64,000 bases of DNA from contig JACKBY010000008.1 in NCBI GenBank assembly GCA_020634335.1, positions 96,304 through 160,303 of the forward strand, in the 5' to 3' direction. The translations under genes and the position numbers were made by a program. Under the pieces are notes generated by a model. That model saw only the letters and a program-made list of their open reading frames with translations. It did no database searches and was not told where the DNA came from. The stretch is from Promineifilum sp. Lineage in GTDB: Bacteria > Chloroflexota > Anaerolineae > Promineifilales > Promineifilaceae. Shown here one piece after another: positions 8,566 to 18,135 of this stretch (positions are counted from its first letter, which is position 1; every line of letters starts with the position of its first letter).

Positions 8566-10788
8566 ATGGTTGATCGGCCAGTCATGCGCGTGTTGGAGCG
8601 AGGAATCCTCGTCGCCGCCCTGTTGCTCTTCTTCGCTCTGGCGACCGGCGCGGCGCTGGCCCTGTCGCCCACCAACGATGAGCCGATCCACCTGACGCGC
8701 GGCGCAGCCCTCAGCCAGAACGGCGATCTAAGCTTACAGTTTGAGCACACGCCACTCAGCCACCGGCTTATCGGCATGCTGTTGCCCACGGAGCCGACGT
8801 TGCCGCTCGTGGGGCATCTGGCAACGCGCCCCACAAACGACCGCCCGGCAATCGCCCACGAATTGCTCTGGGAGAGCGGCCTGAAAGTCGAACGGGCCAT
8901 CTTCCTCGGCCGCCTGCCTATCATCTGGTCAGGTTTGTTGCTGGGGGCGACCCTGGCCCTGTGGGTGATCGCCATCAGCCGCCGGCCGGTGCCCCTGATG
9001 GTCGCCCTGCTCCTCTATGCGACCTCACCCAATCTGTTGGCCTCGGCCGCCCTGGCGACGACGGATTTCACGGCGACAGCCACTTTCTTCGCCGTCGTGT
9101 GCGCCTGGTGGTTCTACCAGCAGCGGCCCGGCCGCGTTCGCTGGGTCGTGACCGCCATCCTGCTGGGTCTGGCCCTGAGCGCCAAGCTTACCGGCGCATT
9201 GCTCATCCCGGTGCTGTTCGTTCTGGCCTACGCTCGCCCCCCGCATAGCCGCTGGTGGCGGCCGGGGCTGGCGGCTCTGGGCCTGTTACCCGTGGCCGGC
9301 CTCGTGCTGTGGGCCGTCTATGCGTTTCAGATCGACCTCCGGCACGGCATCCTGATCCCCGCGCCAGCCTATTGGGAAAGCTGGGCCTCGGTGCTGACCC
9401 ACGTCTCTGACGGCCACCAGGCCTTTTTTCTGGGGCATGTATCCGGCGGCGGCTGGTGGCTCTATTTTCCGATCACGCTGGCGATCAAGACCCCGTTGCC
9501 CACACTCCTGTTGTCGGCGGCGGCGCTCGTGGTCGCCATCCGGGCGCGTCGTTGGCGATTGCTCGCTTTTATCCTGACGCCCATCGCGGCTATCCTGGTC
9601 ACGGCGATTTACAGTCGCCTGAACATCGGGTATCGCCATGTCTTGCCGATTATTCCCTTCGGGCTGCTCCTGATCGGTTCCGGCGTGCCCTCGTTCTGGT
9701 CGCGCCGGGCGGGGCGCGGCCTCGTCGGCGCGGCCGTCGTCTGGGCCATGGTCGCCGCGCTCTGGATCCACCCCCATCACCTGGCCTATTTCAATGAACT
9801 CGTCGGCGGCCCGGCGCGCGGCTATCGCTATCTGGGCGACTCCAATCTGGACTGGGGGCAGGGTCTGAGGGAATTGGCTGAGTACGCGGCCGACTTTGAG
9901 GGCGACCTATACGTGTCCTATGGCGGCGCGGCCGATCCGGCTTATTATGGCCTTCACCAACCGCCGCTAGCCGGGATGGAAGGAGCCGGCCGTCCCGACT
10001 TCCACCCGGCCAACCCCGCGCCCGGTCACTATGCCATCAGTGCGGGACACATTCAGGGTCTTTTGCCCGAAGCCGACCTGTTCGACTGGTTTCGCCGTCG
10101 CGAGCCGGAAGGCTCCATCGGCTATGCCATCCTCCTTTACGATGTAGACGCGGCCCGATCGGGCGAATGGATCGCCCAGTGCGCCGCGCCCGTGCCGCTA
10201 TTACCGCTAGCCGAAGCTGAGCGCGTCGTGGGCGCGCCCGGAGCGCGTCATCTGAACTTCGATTGTGCGGCTTCGTGGGTCTTTCCCGACAATGGCGCGC
10301 CGGGCTGGTACGTCCTACCTCTTAGCGACGATCCCTGGTGGATTCAAGCCAACCCGCAGGTCAGCGGCGAGATCGTTCACGTCTATCGCCATCGAGCAAA
10401 CCAGTTTGGGCCGGCCTATGACGTTTACTATTGGCCGGGCCAGGCCGAACCGGGCGGTCTGTTGAGTGGCCGGGCGAGGAAGGCTTTGCTGACCGGCGGC
10501 CCGGCCGAGCTATGGGGCTATGTTGTGAAGAGCGAGGAATGGCTCACCCAGTGGCGCGTGATCTCGGCAACGACTGCGCCGCTGTCCGTGCAGGCGCATC
10601 TCTACACCGGAGACGGGCCGCCCCAAGTCGCCGACGGGTTGGGTTTTTCGGCCGACCAATGGCAGCCGGGTGATTGGTTCGTGCAGCGCCACCTGTTCGC
10701 CATGCCGGGCGACACGCTGGAAACGGGCCTCTACGATTACGTGACCCTTGAAAAAGCCGGGCCGACCGTGCGGCTGCCGGTTCGATGA
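8566..10788 (+). CDS. GT-C-like polytopic membrane glycosyltransferase
   Basis: This is a predicted lipid-linked sugar transferase of the dolichyl-phosphate-mannose mannosyltransferase (GT39/PMT) type. A hydrophobic N-terminal helix is followed by an acidic pair in a short loop (SPTNDEPIH, near residue 41). About ten more membrane segments run to roughly residue 410, including an NIGYRHVLP segment. A large extracytoplasmic part with YRYLGDSNLDWGQG near 420 follows; this motif recurs in GT39-like proteins. The C-terminal 330 residues are soluble and Trp-rich. A shorter start at 8584 is possible. It is the first of four related membrane proteins between 8.5 and 20.4 kb; the acceptor is unknown. 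Confidence 0.75.
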   Translation: MVDRPVMRVLERGILVAALLLFFALATGAALALSPTNDEPIHLTRGAALSQNGDLSLQFEHTPLSHRLIGMLLPTEPTLPLVGHLATRPTNDRPAIAHELLWESGLKVERAIFLGRLPIIWSGLLLGATLALWVIAISRRPVPLMVALLLYATSPNLLASAALATTDFTATATFFAVVCAWWFYQQRPGRVRWVVTAILLGLALSAKLTGALLIPVLFVLAYARPPHSRWWRPGLAALGLLPVAGLVLWAVYAFQIDLRHGILIPAPAYWESWASVLTHVSDGHQAFFLGHVSGGGWWLYFPITLAIKTPLPTLLLSAAALVVAIRARRWRLLAFILTPIAAILVTAIYSRLNIGYRHVLPIIPFGLLLIGSGVPSFWSRRAGRGLVGAAVVWAMVAALWIHPHHLAYFNELVGGPARGYRYLGDSNLDWGQGLRELAEYAADFEGDLYVSYGGAADPAYYGLHQPPLAGMEGAGRPDFHPANPAPGHYAISAGHIQGLLPEADLFDWFRRREPEGSIGYAILLYDVDAARSGEWIAQCAAPVPLLPLAEAERVVGAPGARHLNFDCAASWVFPDNGAPGWYVLPLSDDPWWIQANPQVSGEIVHVYRHRANQFGPAYDVYYWPGQAEPGGLLSGRARKALLTGGPAELWGYVVKSEEWLTQWRVISATTAPLSVQAHLYTGDGPPQVADGLGFSADQWQPGDWFVQRHLFAMPGDTLETGLYDYVTLEKAGPTVRLPVR

Positions 10789-10804
10789 CTGGGGCGGTCA
10801 GCAT

Positions 10805-10871
10805 TGTAGCGCCGGATTCTTATCCGGCGGTTGACGGGGCTCACGAAGCCGGTTAAGAAACCGGCGCTACA
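10805..10871. repeat. interspersed palindromic repeat, copy 1
   Basis: The 24-base arms 10805-10828 and 10848-10871 are inverted copies with two mismatches, around a 19-base centre. Nearly identical arms occur at 47827-47899, but the central bases differ. It lies in the 187-base gap between two GT-C genes and looks like a REP/MITE-type element without a coding capacity. Confidence 0.8.
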
Positions 10872-10934
10872 GAGAGCAGTTGAGCCGCAAGCAGTCGCTG
10901 TACTGGAAAGGTAAGGCGTCCTCGATGCATCGGC

Positions 10935-10963
10935 TTGTTGATCAATCCGGCGGATGATACATT
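10935..10963 (+). promoter_or_regulatory. candidate promoter, near-leaderless start
   Basis: TTGTTG (10935-10940), a 17-base spacer and TACATT (10958-10963) put the transcription start near 10970. That is about six bases before the ATG at 10976, too short for a ribosome-binding site, and none is seen. Confidence 0.45.
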
Positions 10964-10975
10964 ACCCGTCAGTTG

Positions 10976-13207
10976 ATGCCGCGCACCATGTCTGTCCGTT
11001 TATCCCGCTCCCTCCTGATCCTCACCCTGAGCATCTATCTGGCGCTGGCCGTGGGCTATGGCGTGGTCACGCCACTGTTCGAAACGCCGGATGAGCACCT
11101 CCACTACTTCACGGCCGATTTTATCGCCCGCGAGGGGCGGCTGCCGACGACGCGCGACCCCGGCCCGATGGCCCAGGAATCGGCCCAGCCGCCGCTGTAC
11201 TACGTCCTGGCTTCGATGATCGTGCGGGCCACCGGCGGTGCGGACGACGCATCATTGTGGGCCAATCCCCGCTCCAATCCGGAAGACCCGCTGGGTGAGA
11301 GTCTGGTCCAGCCGCCGCTCAACATCAATGCTTTCATCCACGGCCCGGCGGAAGGCTGGCCCTGGCGCGGCTACGTCCTGTCGGCCCACCTCGCACGGAT
11401 GTTGTCGGCCGTTTTTGGCTTGGGGACCCTGATTTGCATCTACGGCGCGGGGCGTGTCGTCTGGCCCAGCGACCCGGGCAGCGCGCTCGTGGCGACGGCC
11501 CTGGTGGCCTTCCTGCCACAATTCGCATTCATCCATGGCGCAGTGAGTAACGATGCGGCAATCACCTTCTTCAGTGCGGCCGCGATATGGCAACTGCTGC
11601 GAATTACGAATGACGAATTACGAATGACGAATGAAGAGGCAGGACTTTCCTCATCCACGGGATCGCTCGCGCTCTTGGGGATGACTATCGGGTTGGCAAT
11701 GCTGTCCAAGACGGCCGGGCTGCTTTTGCTGGTCTTCTGTGTGGCCGTGTTGCTGGTGTGGGCGTGGCGACGGGGCGGGCGGCGGCACGTATCGGCCGTG
11801 GTGGCGCTGGTGGCGTTGCCGGCGCTCTTGCTGGGCGGCTGGTGGCTGTGGCGCAACTGGGTGCTCTACGGCGACCCCACAGCGGCCAACCAGTTCATCC
11901 TGCTGGCCGGGGGCGAACGGCCCTACACACTGCGGCAGGTGTGGCACGACATGGATCGGGTGTGGACCTCCCTGTTTGCCCGCTTCGGCTGGATGAACGT
12001 GCGGCCGCCGGTCTGGGTATGGTTCGCGTGGAGCGGCATCGCTGCTCTGGCCGCGATCGGGGCGCTATTGAGAGTGACCCGAAACAGGCGATCACTCCAC
12101 CAGTTTCACCTATCGCCGGCCACGCTGCTCCACCCGGCGATGATCTTGCTGGGCTGGTTTGCAGTCGTCGGCCTGGGCTGGCTCCAGTTCATGCTGCGCA
12201 CCCCGGCCGACCAGGGGCGACTGTTTTTCCCCGCGCTCATTCCGCTGGCCTTGGCCGCGGCCTATGGCCTGGGCCGCTGGCCGCGACCCTGGACACAACT
12301 TGGTGTCATCGGGCTGGCGCTCCTCACCAGCGTCTATTCGCTGGCGGTGGTCATCCCGTCGGCCTACGCCTTGCCGCCGCCCGCGGCCGCGTCCGCCGAA
12401 GCCACTCCTCTTGATATCCAGTTCCCCGAAGGGCTGGAACTGCTTGGCGCGCGTGTGGAAACGGCGGAGGCGCGGCCCGGCGACTGGGCGTGGGTCACGC
12501 TCTACTGGAGCGCTTTGCCCAACCGCACGGATGGCGCGCCGCTGGTCTATCTGGAATTATTCGGCCGGGACTATGAACGGATCGGCTTGCAATCGGGCTA
12601 CCACGGCCGCGGCAACTACCCCGCCACCCTGTGGCCGGTGGGGGAGATCGTCGCCGACCGGGCAGCCGTGCGCGTGCTCGACGACGCGGCCGCCCCCGTG
12701 GAGGCGCGGCTGACCGTCAAGCTGGATGAAACGCTGTCAGGGATCGACATCGGGACGGTGAAGGTCATTCCCGCCCACTGGCCGGAGCCAGTCATGCCAA
12801 TCGCTACCCTGGGAGACAGTATCGAGCTGGCCTCGGCTGAGGTGTCCACGACGTCGGCCGCGCCGGGCGAAACGGTAGAAGTGCACCTGCGCTGGCAGGT
12901 CATCGCCCCGCCCGGCCCCGCCCAGCTCCATCTCTTCGCTCACCTGGGCGATCCGGCGGCGCAGCCGCTGGCGCAGGCCGACGGCCCGGTGATGGGCGGC
13001 CAGTACCCGGCGCGGCTGTGGGCAGCGGGCGAGGTATTCGACGAGACAGTGGCGCTGACGTTGCCCGGCGATTTGCCGCCGGGCGAATATCCCGTCACTG
13101 TCGGCCTCTATGACTTTGATAGCGGGTTGCGGCTGCCGCTGTGGGCGGATGGCCGGCGACTGCCCACCGACGCATTGCCGGTGAGCAGCCTCCTGATCAT
13201 CAGGTAA
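10976..13207 (+). CDS. DUF2142/GT-C-like membrane protein with two C-terminal beta-sandwich modules
   Basis: This is a predicted membrane glycosyltransferase-like protein. The N-terminal helix is followed by FETPDEHLHYF (the acidic PDE-H motif typical of DUF2142-like proteins) and QPPLYY. About ten membrane segments extend to roughly residue 470. Two extracytoplasmic modules follow (about 475-605 and 620-740), the second with the motif G-x-YPARLW-xxGE and LPPGEYPVTVGLYD shared with the paralogues at 15803 and 18136. Residues about 209-238 are encoded by an inserted repeat (two 14-base units plus flank). The frame remains open across it. I chose the ATG at 10976 over the TTG one codon upstream. 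Confidence 0.75.
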   Translation: MPRTMSVRLSRSLLILTLSIYLALAVGYGVVTPLFETPDEHLHYFTADFIAREGRLPTTRDPGPMAQESAQPPLYYVLASMIVRATGGADDASLWANPRSNPEDPLGESLVQPPLNINAFIHGPAEGWPWRGYVLSAHLARMLSAVFGLGTLICIYGAGRVVWPSDPGSALVATALVAFLPQFAFIHGAVSNDAAITFFSAAAIWQLLRITNDELRMTNEEAGLSSSTGSLALLGMTIGLAMLSKTAGLLLLVFCVAVLLVWAWRRGGRRHVSAVVALVALPALLLGGWWLWRNWVLYGDPTAANQFILLAGGERPYTLRQVWHDMDRVWTSLFARFGWMNVRPPVWVWFAWSGIAALAAIGALLRVTRNRRSLHQFHLSPATLLHPAMILLGWFAVVGLGWLQFMLRTPADQGRLFFPALIPLALAAAYGLGRWPRPWTQLGVIGLALLTSVYSLAVVIPSAYALPPPAAASAEATPLDIQFPEGLELLGARVETAEARPGDWAWVTLYWSALPNRTDGAPLVYLELFGRDYERIGLQSGYHGRGNYPATLWPVGEIVADRAAVRVLDDAAAPVEARLTVKLDETLSGIDIGTVKVIPAHWPEPVMPIATLGDSIELASAEVSTTSAAPGETVEVHLRWQVIAPPGPAQLHLFAHLGDPAAQPLAQADGPVMGGQYPARLWAAGEVFDETVALTLPGDLPPGEYPVTVGLYDFDSGLRLPLWADGRRLPTDALPVSSLLIIR
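11601..11628. repeat. 14-bp tandem repeat inside a coding sequence
   Basis: The unit GAATTACGAATGAC occurs twice in perfect tandem (11601-11614, 11615-11628), followed by a partial third unit. It reads in frame as ITNDELRMTNEE. The paralogous proteins lack this segment, and a one-mismatch copy of the unit is present in the intergenic space at 27566-27585. It is therefore an insertion of a dispersed repeat into an open reading frame. Confidence 0.85.
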
Positions 13208-13227
13208 TCAGGCGGCTGCGCGCCGGC

Positions 13228-14562
13228 CTAGCGAACTTTGACTTTGTAAAGCGTCCCGTCGGCATAGCTCCCGGCATAGAGTTCGCCATGAACGTCCTCG
13301 CCAAAGGTGCTGAACAAAATCCTTCGCGTGCCCGCCGTTTCTACGCGCCACTGATCCTGGTAGTTATACATCGTCCATAGCTGCCCGGTGCACCAGTCGC
13401 CGAAAAAATAGCGGCCGTAGAGGGCTGGATATTGCGCGCCGCGATAGAGCTTGCCGCCGATGATCGAGCACTCGCCATGCGAATGATCGTATTCGAACAC
13501 AGGGAAGGTGTAGGTGGTGTCTTTCTGACACAGAGGAGCTACCTTGGGTTGAATGAGCGAATAGTCGACCGTGCCTTCCCAACAATGCCAGCCGAAGTTT
13601 TGGCCGCCCGCCTGATCGGCTGGCAAATAATTTACCTCTTCCCGCAGCCATTCGCCCACATCGGCAACGTAGAAATCACCGGTCAAATGATCGATTGACA
13701 TTCGCCATGGATTGCGCAGCCCATGCGCCCAAATCTCGTTACAGCCGTTGTCGTTTAGCCAGGGATTATCGCGCGGGATGGAGTAAAAATTGGGCAACCC
13801 GCAATCACTGGGCAGGCCGCGAGCCGGGTCGGGATCGAGGCGCAGGATGGAGCCGAACAGGGTCTCGCGACGCTGGGCATTGTTGTATGGGTCGCCGGGC
13901 ACGCCCTTGGGGTCATATGGATCCGGCCCGCCGTCGCCGATGGGAATGTAGAGATAACCGTCAGGCCCGAACATCAGGTCGCCCCCATTGTGAACGGGGC
14001 TGGGGCCGCCGCTGCTCTCCGGTTTGCGAATGGTGATGAAGACTTGCAGGGTCTGCGGGTCGACGACGTTGGGCGTGGCCGGGTTCACCACGCCGCGGGC
14101 GACCTCAAGATTCTCGTGCGTCGTATAAACGATGTAGAAGTAGGGCGTGTTGGGAAAATCGGGATGGAAGGCCAGCCCCAGCAAGCCTTGCTCGAAGTTG
14201 TCCTGATACCTGATGCGATCCTTGATATCAAGGAATGGCGTCGGGAGAATCCGGCCGTCCGGGTTCACGATCCACGTTTTGCCTTCCCGAATGGAGACGA
14301 ACAGGCGCTCGTCTCCGGCGTTGGTAATGCTGGTGATGGTGATGTTGTCGAACCCATAGGTAAAGGGTACCAGCTCGATCTGCGGCGGCAGCTTCGTATT
14401 GCTGACGTGGGGCAGAAAGACCCGCTGCTGAGCGCCGGCTCGTTGTGCAGGTGCCGGCCCGGTGGCGTCCACCCCTCGACTAATCAACAGAACAAGCGTG
14501 ACAATGATCAACGACAGCACAGGCCACAGCCGGCTTCGAAATCGAATAGTTGATGCTCCCAT
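13228..14562 (-). CDS. secreted PQQ-type glucose/sorbosone dehydrogenase-like beta-propeller
   Basis: This is a predicted extracytoplasmic sugar dehydrogenase of the soluble glucose dehydrogenase (GSDH) fold. A signal anchor covers about residues 10-32, with a short linker to about 58. The propeller shows the family motifs GLLGLAFHPDF, HNGGDLMFGPDGYLYIPIGDGG, an arginine-containing GLRNPWRMS, ADVGEWLREEVNYL and QNFGWHCWEG. About 444 residues fits the family. The ATG at 14562 has GAGG six bases upstream, and the ATG two codons earlier does not. Cofactor (PQQ) and substrate are inferred from the family. The 116 bases upstream (14563-14678) show no clear promoter. Confidence 0.85.
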   Translation of the reverse strand: MGASTIRFRSRLWPVLSLIIVTLVLLISRGVDATGPAPAQRAGAQQRVFLPHVSNTKLPPQIELVPFTYGFDNITITSITNAGDERLFVSIREGKTWIVNPDGRILPTPFLDIKDRIRYQDNFEQGLLGLAFHPDFPNTPYFYIVYTTHENLEVARGVVNPATPNVVDPQTLQVFITIRKPESSGGPSPVHNGGDLMFGPDGYLYIPIGDGGPDPYDPKGVPGDPYNNAQRRETLFGSILRLDPDPARGLPSDCGLPNFYSIPRDNPWLNDNGCNEIWAHGLRNPWRMSIDHLTGDFYVADVGEWLREEVNYLPADQAGGQNFGWHCWEGTVDYSLIQPKVAPLCQKDTTYTFPVFEYDHSHGECSIIGGKLYRGAQYPALYGRYFFGDWCTGQLWTMYNYQDQWRVETAGTRRILFSTFGEDVHGELYAGSYADGTLYKVKVR

Positions 14563-14678
14563 AGCCATCCTCGTGCTAAACCTTTGTCGTAAAACGGTCC
14601 GCCGCGCGGAGCCGCCCTGGTACCTTACCCCTATCTCTTTTGTGCATTTTAGTACAATTCAGGGGCCTCGACATTCAT

Positions 14679-15782
14679 TTATTCGAGTTGCAACACCAAC
14701 GGTTCGGCAACCAGACCGCTCACCCCATAATGATTGTCGAGGAAGGCGGTGATCGTATTGATCCCGCCTTCGGGCACTGACCTGGTCAGCACGATGGGCA
14801 CGTCGGCCGCCCCACCCACGCCGAGATTGCCGCGATATTCCCGGACGTCCACCGCCGTATTGCTTTCAAACGGATCGAGGTCGAAGCCCCCATTGGGCAC
14901 ACCGGCCGTAAAAAGGCCCCCCTCGACCACCAGCAGGACAAACGGCCGGCCGACCGGCCCCGTCACGCGCACTGTCTGTTGGGCGGAACTGACCGCGGCC
15001 GGCCCCGCGATGCCGGATACAGCCACCGCCGGGCGGCCGGGCAAGCCGGGCCGCAAGACGGCCACCGCGCCGCTATGGGTGCGGCCGCCGTTGCCGGGGT
15101 CGTCCAGACGGGCCACTTCGTTCGTCAGCACCGTGCCGTCGTCGAATGTTGCCGTGACCGTGGTCCCGATCAGTTCCAGCCCGCCCACGCTGCCGGCCTC
15201 GCCCGGCCCCGGCGCGCCGACGCCGGCGATGCTGGTGGGGTCGACATCGACGGAAAACCAAAATTGTTCGCCTCGGTTGAAATTGTGGAAGTTGAGGATG
15301 AGAACGTTGAACCCGCCGTCGTGGGGGCCTTCGTAGGCATGGCCGTCGAGACTCAGGCTTTCGGCCCGGTCGACGGTCACGTCCTTGGCTACCTTGTCTC
15401 CGGCCACGCCGAAGGGGTCGAAGACCATGTCGGGCAGGATGGCCGTGCTCAGATCGATACGCAGTTCGACCAGCAGCACGTCGTCGAGCGATATATTCTC
15501 CAACCGGAAAGACCCGGTGTTATAGGTGCTGGCCTGCAGGTGGGTAGACGGCGTAATCGCGAGCACCGCCGCGGCCGAATAGGGTGAATCCGTTGGTGTA
15601 GGCGCGGGTGTCGGCGAGGCATCGTAGCGTATGATCGGCAAATGGGCCAAATCCGGCGACGGTAGCGTCGCCGTGAGGGCCGGCAGGGCGCTGCTCGCCG
15701 CCGGCATGGTCGCCGTCGCAATCGCGATCAGCAGGATGATCACCATCCCGTAAACTGCATATCGCCAGGCGTTCATTTTCAT
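14679..15782 (-). CDS. secreted protein of unknown function
   Basis: I do not recognise the family. The roughly 367-residue protein has a signal peptide (hydrophobic segment about 9-28, then AxA-like sites), a Pro/Thr linker near 50-70, and a beta-rich body. That body contains cohesin- or adhesin-like stretches such as VAGDKVAKDVTV and a C-terminal segment ending GINTITAFLDNHYGVSG. The ATG at 15782 has AAGGA eight bases upstream, so I preferred it to the ATG at 15800. It lies 20 bases downstream of the GT-C-like gene on the same strand and is probably co-transcribed with it. Confidence 0.7.
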   Translation of the reverse strand: MKMNAWRYAVYGMVIILLIAIATATMPAASSALPALTATLPSPDLAHLPIIRYDASPTPAPTPTDSPYSAAAVLAITPSTHLQASTYNTGSFRLENISLDDVLLVELRIDLSTAILPDMVFDPFGVAGDKVAKDVTVDRAESLSLDGHAYEGPHDGGFNVLILNFHNFNRGEQFWFSVDVDPTSIAGVGAPGPGEAGSVGGLELIGTTVTATFDDGTVLTNEVARLDDPGNGGRTHSGAVAVLRPGLPGRPAVAVSGIAGPAAVSSAQQTVRVTGPVGRPFVLLVVEGGLFTAGVPNGGFDLDPFESNTAVDVREYRGNLGVGGAADVPIVLTRSVPEGGINTITAFLDNHYGVSGLVAEPLVLQLE

Positions 15783-15802
15783 AGGAACTTTCCTTTTCAT
15801 TA

Positions 15803-18058
15803 CTACGGGGTCGATTCGAGGACGCGCACCACAGTTACATTCACCGCATCTTCGTTATAGCCATTGCCAGCGGGGTCCTGGGCAGGCAGCCGCGCTCCGC
15901 TCGCAGCATCGTAGAGGCCAACGCGAATCGAATAGTCGCCCGGCGGCAGATCAGGCGGCAAAACCAGCACGTGTTCGTCCACTATGCGCTCTCCGGCGCT
16001 CCAAATGGATGTGGGATAGGTTCCGGCCCGAGGCTGTCCATCGGATTGGGCGACCAATTGCCCCGCCTCGTCCAACAAATGGACGAAAACCGTGTAATCG
16101 CGGCCGTCCGGCTCGCGGGCCATCCAGTAGAACGTGACGGTCATCAAGTCGCCGGGCAGCACGCTCTGCGGCGCGTCGTAGCCCAGCAGGCTGAAGCGCC
16201 CGTCGAATGTCGCCCCACTTTCGCGGGCCGGCGCGGCGCTGACGGCCACGGCCGGCGGCAGCTTAATCGCTCCCAGTCGGGCCTCGTGGCCCGCGGGCGA
16301 ACCGCCCACACTCACCAGCAAAGGCATCCCCGGTTCGCCTCGCGGATAGAGGATCGCCAGCAGCGTCCCACGGCCGGGCACAGCCTCATCAGTGATCGGC
16401 GGCAGTTCGTAGGTATCGCGAAACGGCCGTCCCGGCTGCCAGACGGGCGTGGCAAAGCGCCCCCCGGCGGGCAGCACGTCTACGCCCGAAACCGGCTGCC
16501 CGACCGGGTCAAGGATGCGCAGGGCCACGACGTAACTTTCGGTAATTGGCTGCGTCGCTTCCCAGTAGAGAGAAACCGTGATCGGCTCACCCAGCCGGGC
16601 CGCGTCGGGCAGATCATAGCCCAGCAGGCGAATGTTGTCGCCAAAGGCGATGTCCACCGGCTGGGCGATAGTGGCGGGGTTCACCGGCCGGGGCGTGGCA
16701 TAGGCGGGGCCGATAACCAGCAGAGGCATAGCGGCGGCCCAACAGCCCAGGGCCACGGTCACTGTCTTGACCAGCCACATCCGGCGGCCATCGAGCGCGG
16801 CCAGGCCGGCCGCGCCCAACACGCCCAGCGCGGCGATGGCCGGGAACAACAGCCGTCCCTGATTGGTCGCGTCGATCTGGCGCATCCAGCGCAGCAGAAA
16901 CACGAACACGGTCAGGCTCCAGATCACCAGGATCAGCAGAGCAAAGCGCGTCGGAGTCACGCCCATCCGGCGCCCACGAATCAACCGCACCGCCCACCCG
17001 ACGCCCATCAGTCCCATGATGATGCTGACCAAACGATAAAACCCGTCGGGGGCCAAAACACCGTAGCCGAAACTCGCCCAGTAACTCATGCGCAGGAATC
17101 CAGCGTAGCGCAGCGTCTCCGGCCACGCCAGCAGTGCCGGACGCACCAAGCCGCCGGTGACGGCCAACATCTCGTTCCAGGCCAGCGGATCACCATAGAG
17201 TTGCCAATTGCGCCAGAAGTACCAACCGCAAACGAGAAGCATGGTCCCGCCAGTGAACAGGCCGCCCATAACCAACGGTTGCCACGACCGTTCGCGCCGC
17301 GCCAGATAGAACAGCGTCAGACCGATCACCAGGCCCAGCGTCAGGCCGGTCAGCTTGGCAAGCACGGCCATTCCCCACACGAAGCCTAACGCCACGTACC
17401 AAGCGATTTGTTCCCGACTGCCTGTCGACCGCTGCAAATCGAAGATTAGCTTGACCAACATCCACACAGCCACACTGCACAGGGCGATGACCAGATTGTC
17501 GTTGTTGACGACCGCGCTCATAAAAACAAATTGAGGATTCAGGGCTACCAGCGCCGCGGCCACCAATGCAAAACCCGGCAGAAGGCGGCGGGCCATGCCG
17601 TATGCTGCCAGGATGGTTATCAGACCCAGGGCCGCCGACGCCCCGCGCGCCACGTGGACGGCCAGCGCCGCGCCACGATAGGGAAACGATTCGGCCGCGG
17701 TATGATAATGGGCCAACCGGCTGAGACCGGCCTGCCAATCTGCGCTCAGCGGCGCGATGGTCGCCAGGTCAGACCGATCAATCGGAGCGATTAGCATCGA
17801 GACCAGTGCGTAATAGAGCGGCGGCTGCCATATCTCGCCTACCTCATCCCGGTCATTCACAAGATGAGGCAAGCCGTTGCCGGCCGCCAGCCAGTCCGCG
17901 TAGTCCATGTGGTCACGCTCGTCGGGGGCCTCAAACAACGGCGTCGCTACGTTGTAGGCCAGAGCTAACGCCAAATACAGCCCGGCCAGGGCGAACAGAC
18001 GCGAGTTAAAAAAGGGACGCATGACGATAGCGATCAACGGCTCCTGTCGGTTTCCCAC
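15803..18058 (-). CDS. DUF2142/GT-C-like membrane protein with C-terminal beta-sandwich modules
   Basis: This is a paralogue of the proteins at 10976 and 18136. It has an N-terminal helix, FEAPDERDHMDY (PDE-H motif), QPPLYYALVS, and about ten membrane segments to residue 465. Two extracytoplasmic modules follow (about 480-600 and 620-745), with TYPTSIWSAGERIVDEH and LPPGDYSIRVGLYD in the second. It is likely a surface-glycan glycosyltransferase or flippase-like enzyme acting outside the membrane; the acceptor is unknown. The listed start is a GTG; an ATG at 18022 gives a protein 12 residues shorter. It is divergent from the gene at 18136, with 77 bases between. Confidence 0.75.
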   Translation of the reverse strand: MGNRQEPLIAIVMRPFFNSRLFALAGLYLALALAYNVATPLFEAPDERDHMDYADWLAAGNGLPHLVNDRDEVGEIWQPPLYYALVSMLIAPIDRSDLATIAPLSADWQAGLSRLAHYHTAAESFPYRGAALAVHVARGASAALGLITILAAYGMARRLLPGFALVAAALVALNPQFVFMSAVVNNDNLVIALCSVAVWMLVKLIFDLQRSTGSREQIAWYVALGFVWGMAVLAKLTGLTLGLVIGLTLFYLARRERSWQPLVMGGLFTGGTMLLVCGWYFWRNWQLYGDPLAWNEMLAVTGGLVRPALLAWPETLRYAGFLRMSYWASFGYGVLAPDGFYRLVSIIMGLMGVGWAVRLIRGRRMGVTPTRFALLILVIWSLTVFVFLLRWMRQIDATNQGRLLFPAIAALGVLGAAGLAALDGRRMWLVKTVTVALGCWAAAMPLLVIGPAYATPRPVNPATIAQPVDIAFGDNIRLLGYDLPDAARLGEPITVSLYWEATQPITESYVVALRILDPVGQPVSGVDVLPAGGRFATPVWQPGRPFRDTYELPPITDEAVPGRGTLLAILYPRGEPGMPLLVSVGGSPAGHEARLGAIKLPPAVAVSAAPARESGATFDGRFSLLGYDAPQSVLPGDLMTVTFYWMAREPDGRDYTVFVHLLDEAGQLVAQSDGQPRAGTYPTSIWSAGERIVDEHVLVLPPDLPPGDYSIRVGLYDAASGARLPAQDPAGNGYNEDAVNVTVVRVLESTP

Positions 18059-18100
18059 CTGTTATAACGCGCTCCGAACGATTTGGCATCGGTTTCTACA

Positions 18101-18128
18101 TTCCCAACCGGCGCGTCGGCGGTACAAT
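18101..18128 (+). promoter_or_regulatory. candidate promoter, near-leaderless start
   Basis: TTCCCA (18101-18106), a 16-base spacer and TACAAT (18123-18128) place the transcription start one or so bases before the ATG at 18136. No ribosome-binding site is present. The architecture matches that at 8530 and 10935. Confidence 0.5.
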
Positions 18129-18135
18129 TCCGGCG

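Noticed and set aside
15971..17389. 472-codon plus-strand open frame over a GT-C-like gene
   Set aside because: Low-complexity Arg/His/Gln composition, no motif, and it lies opposite a clear membrane protein.
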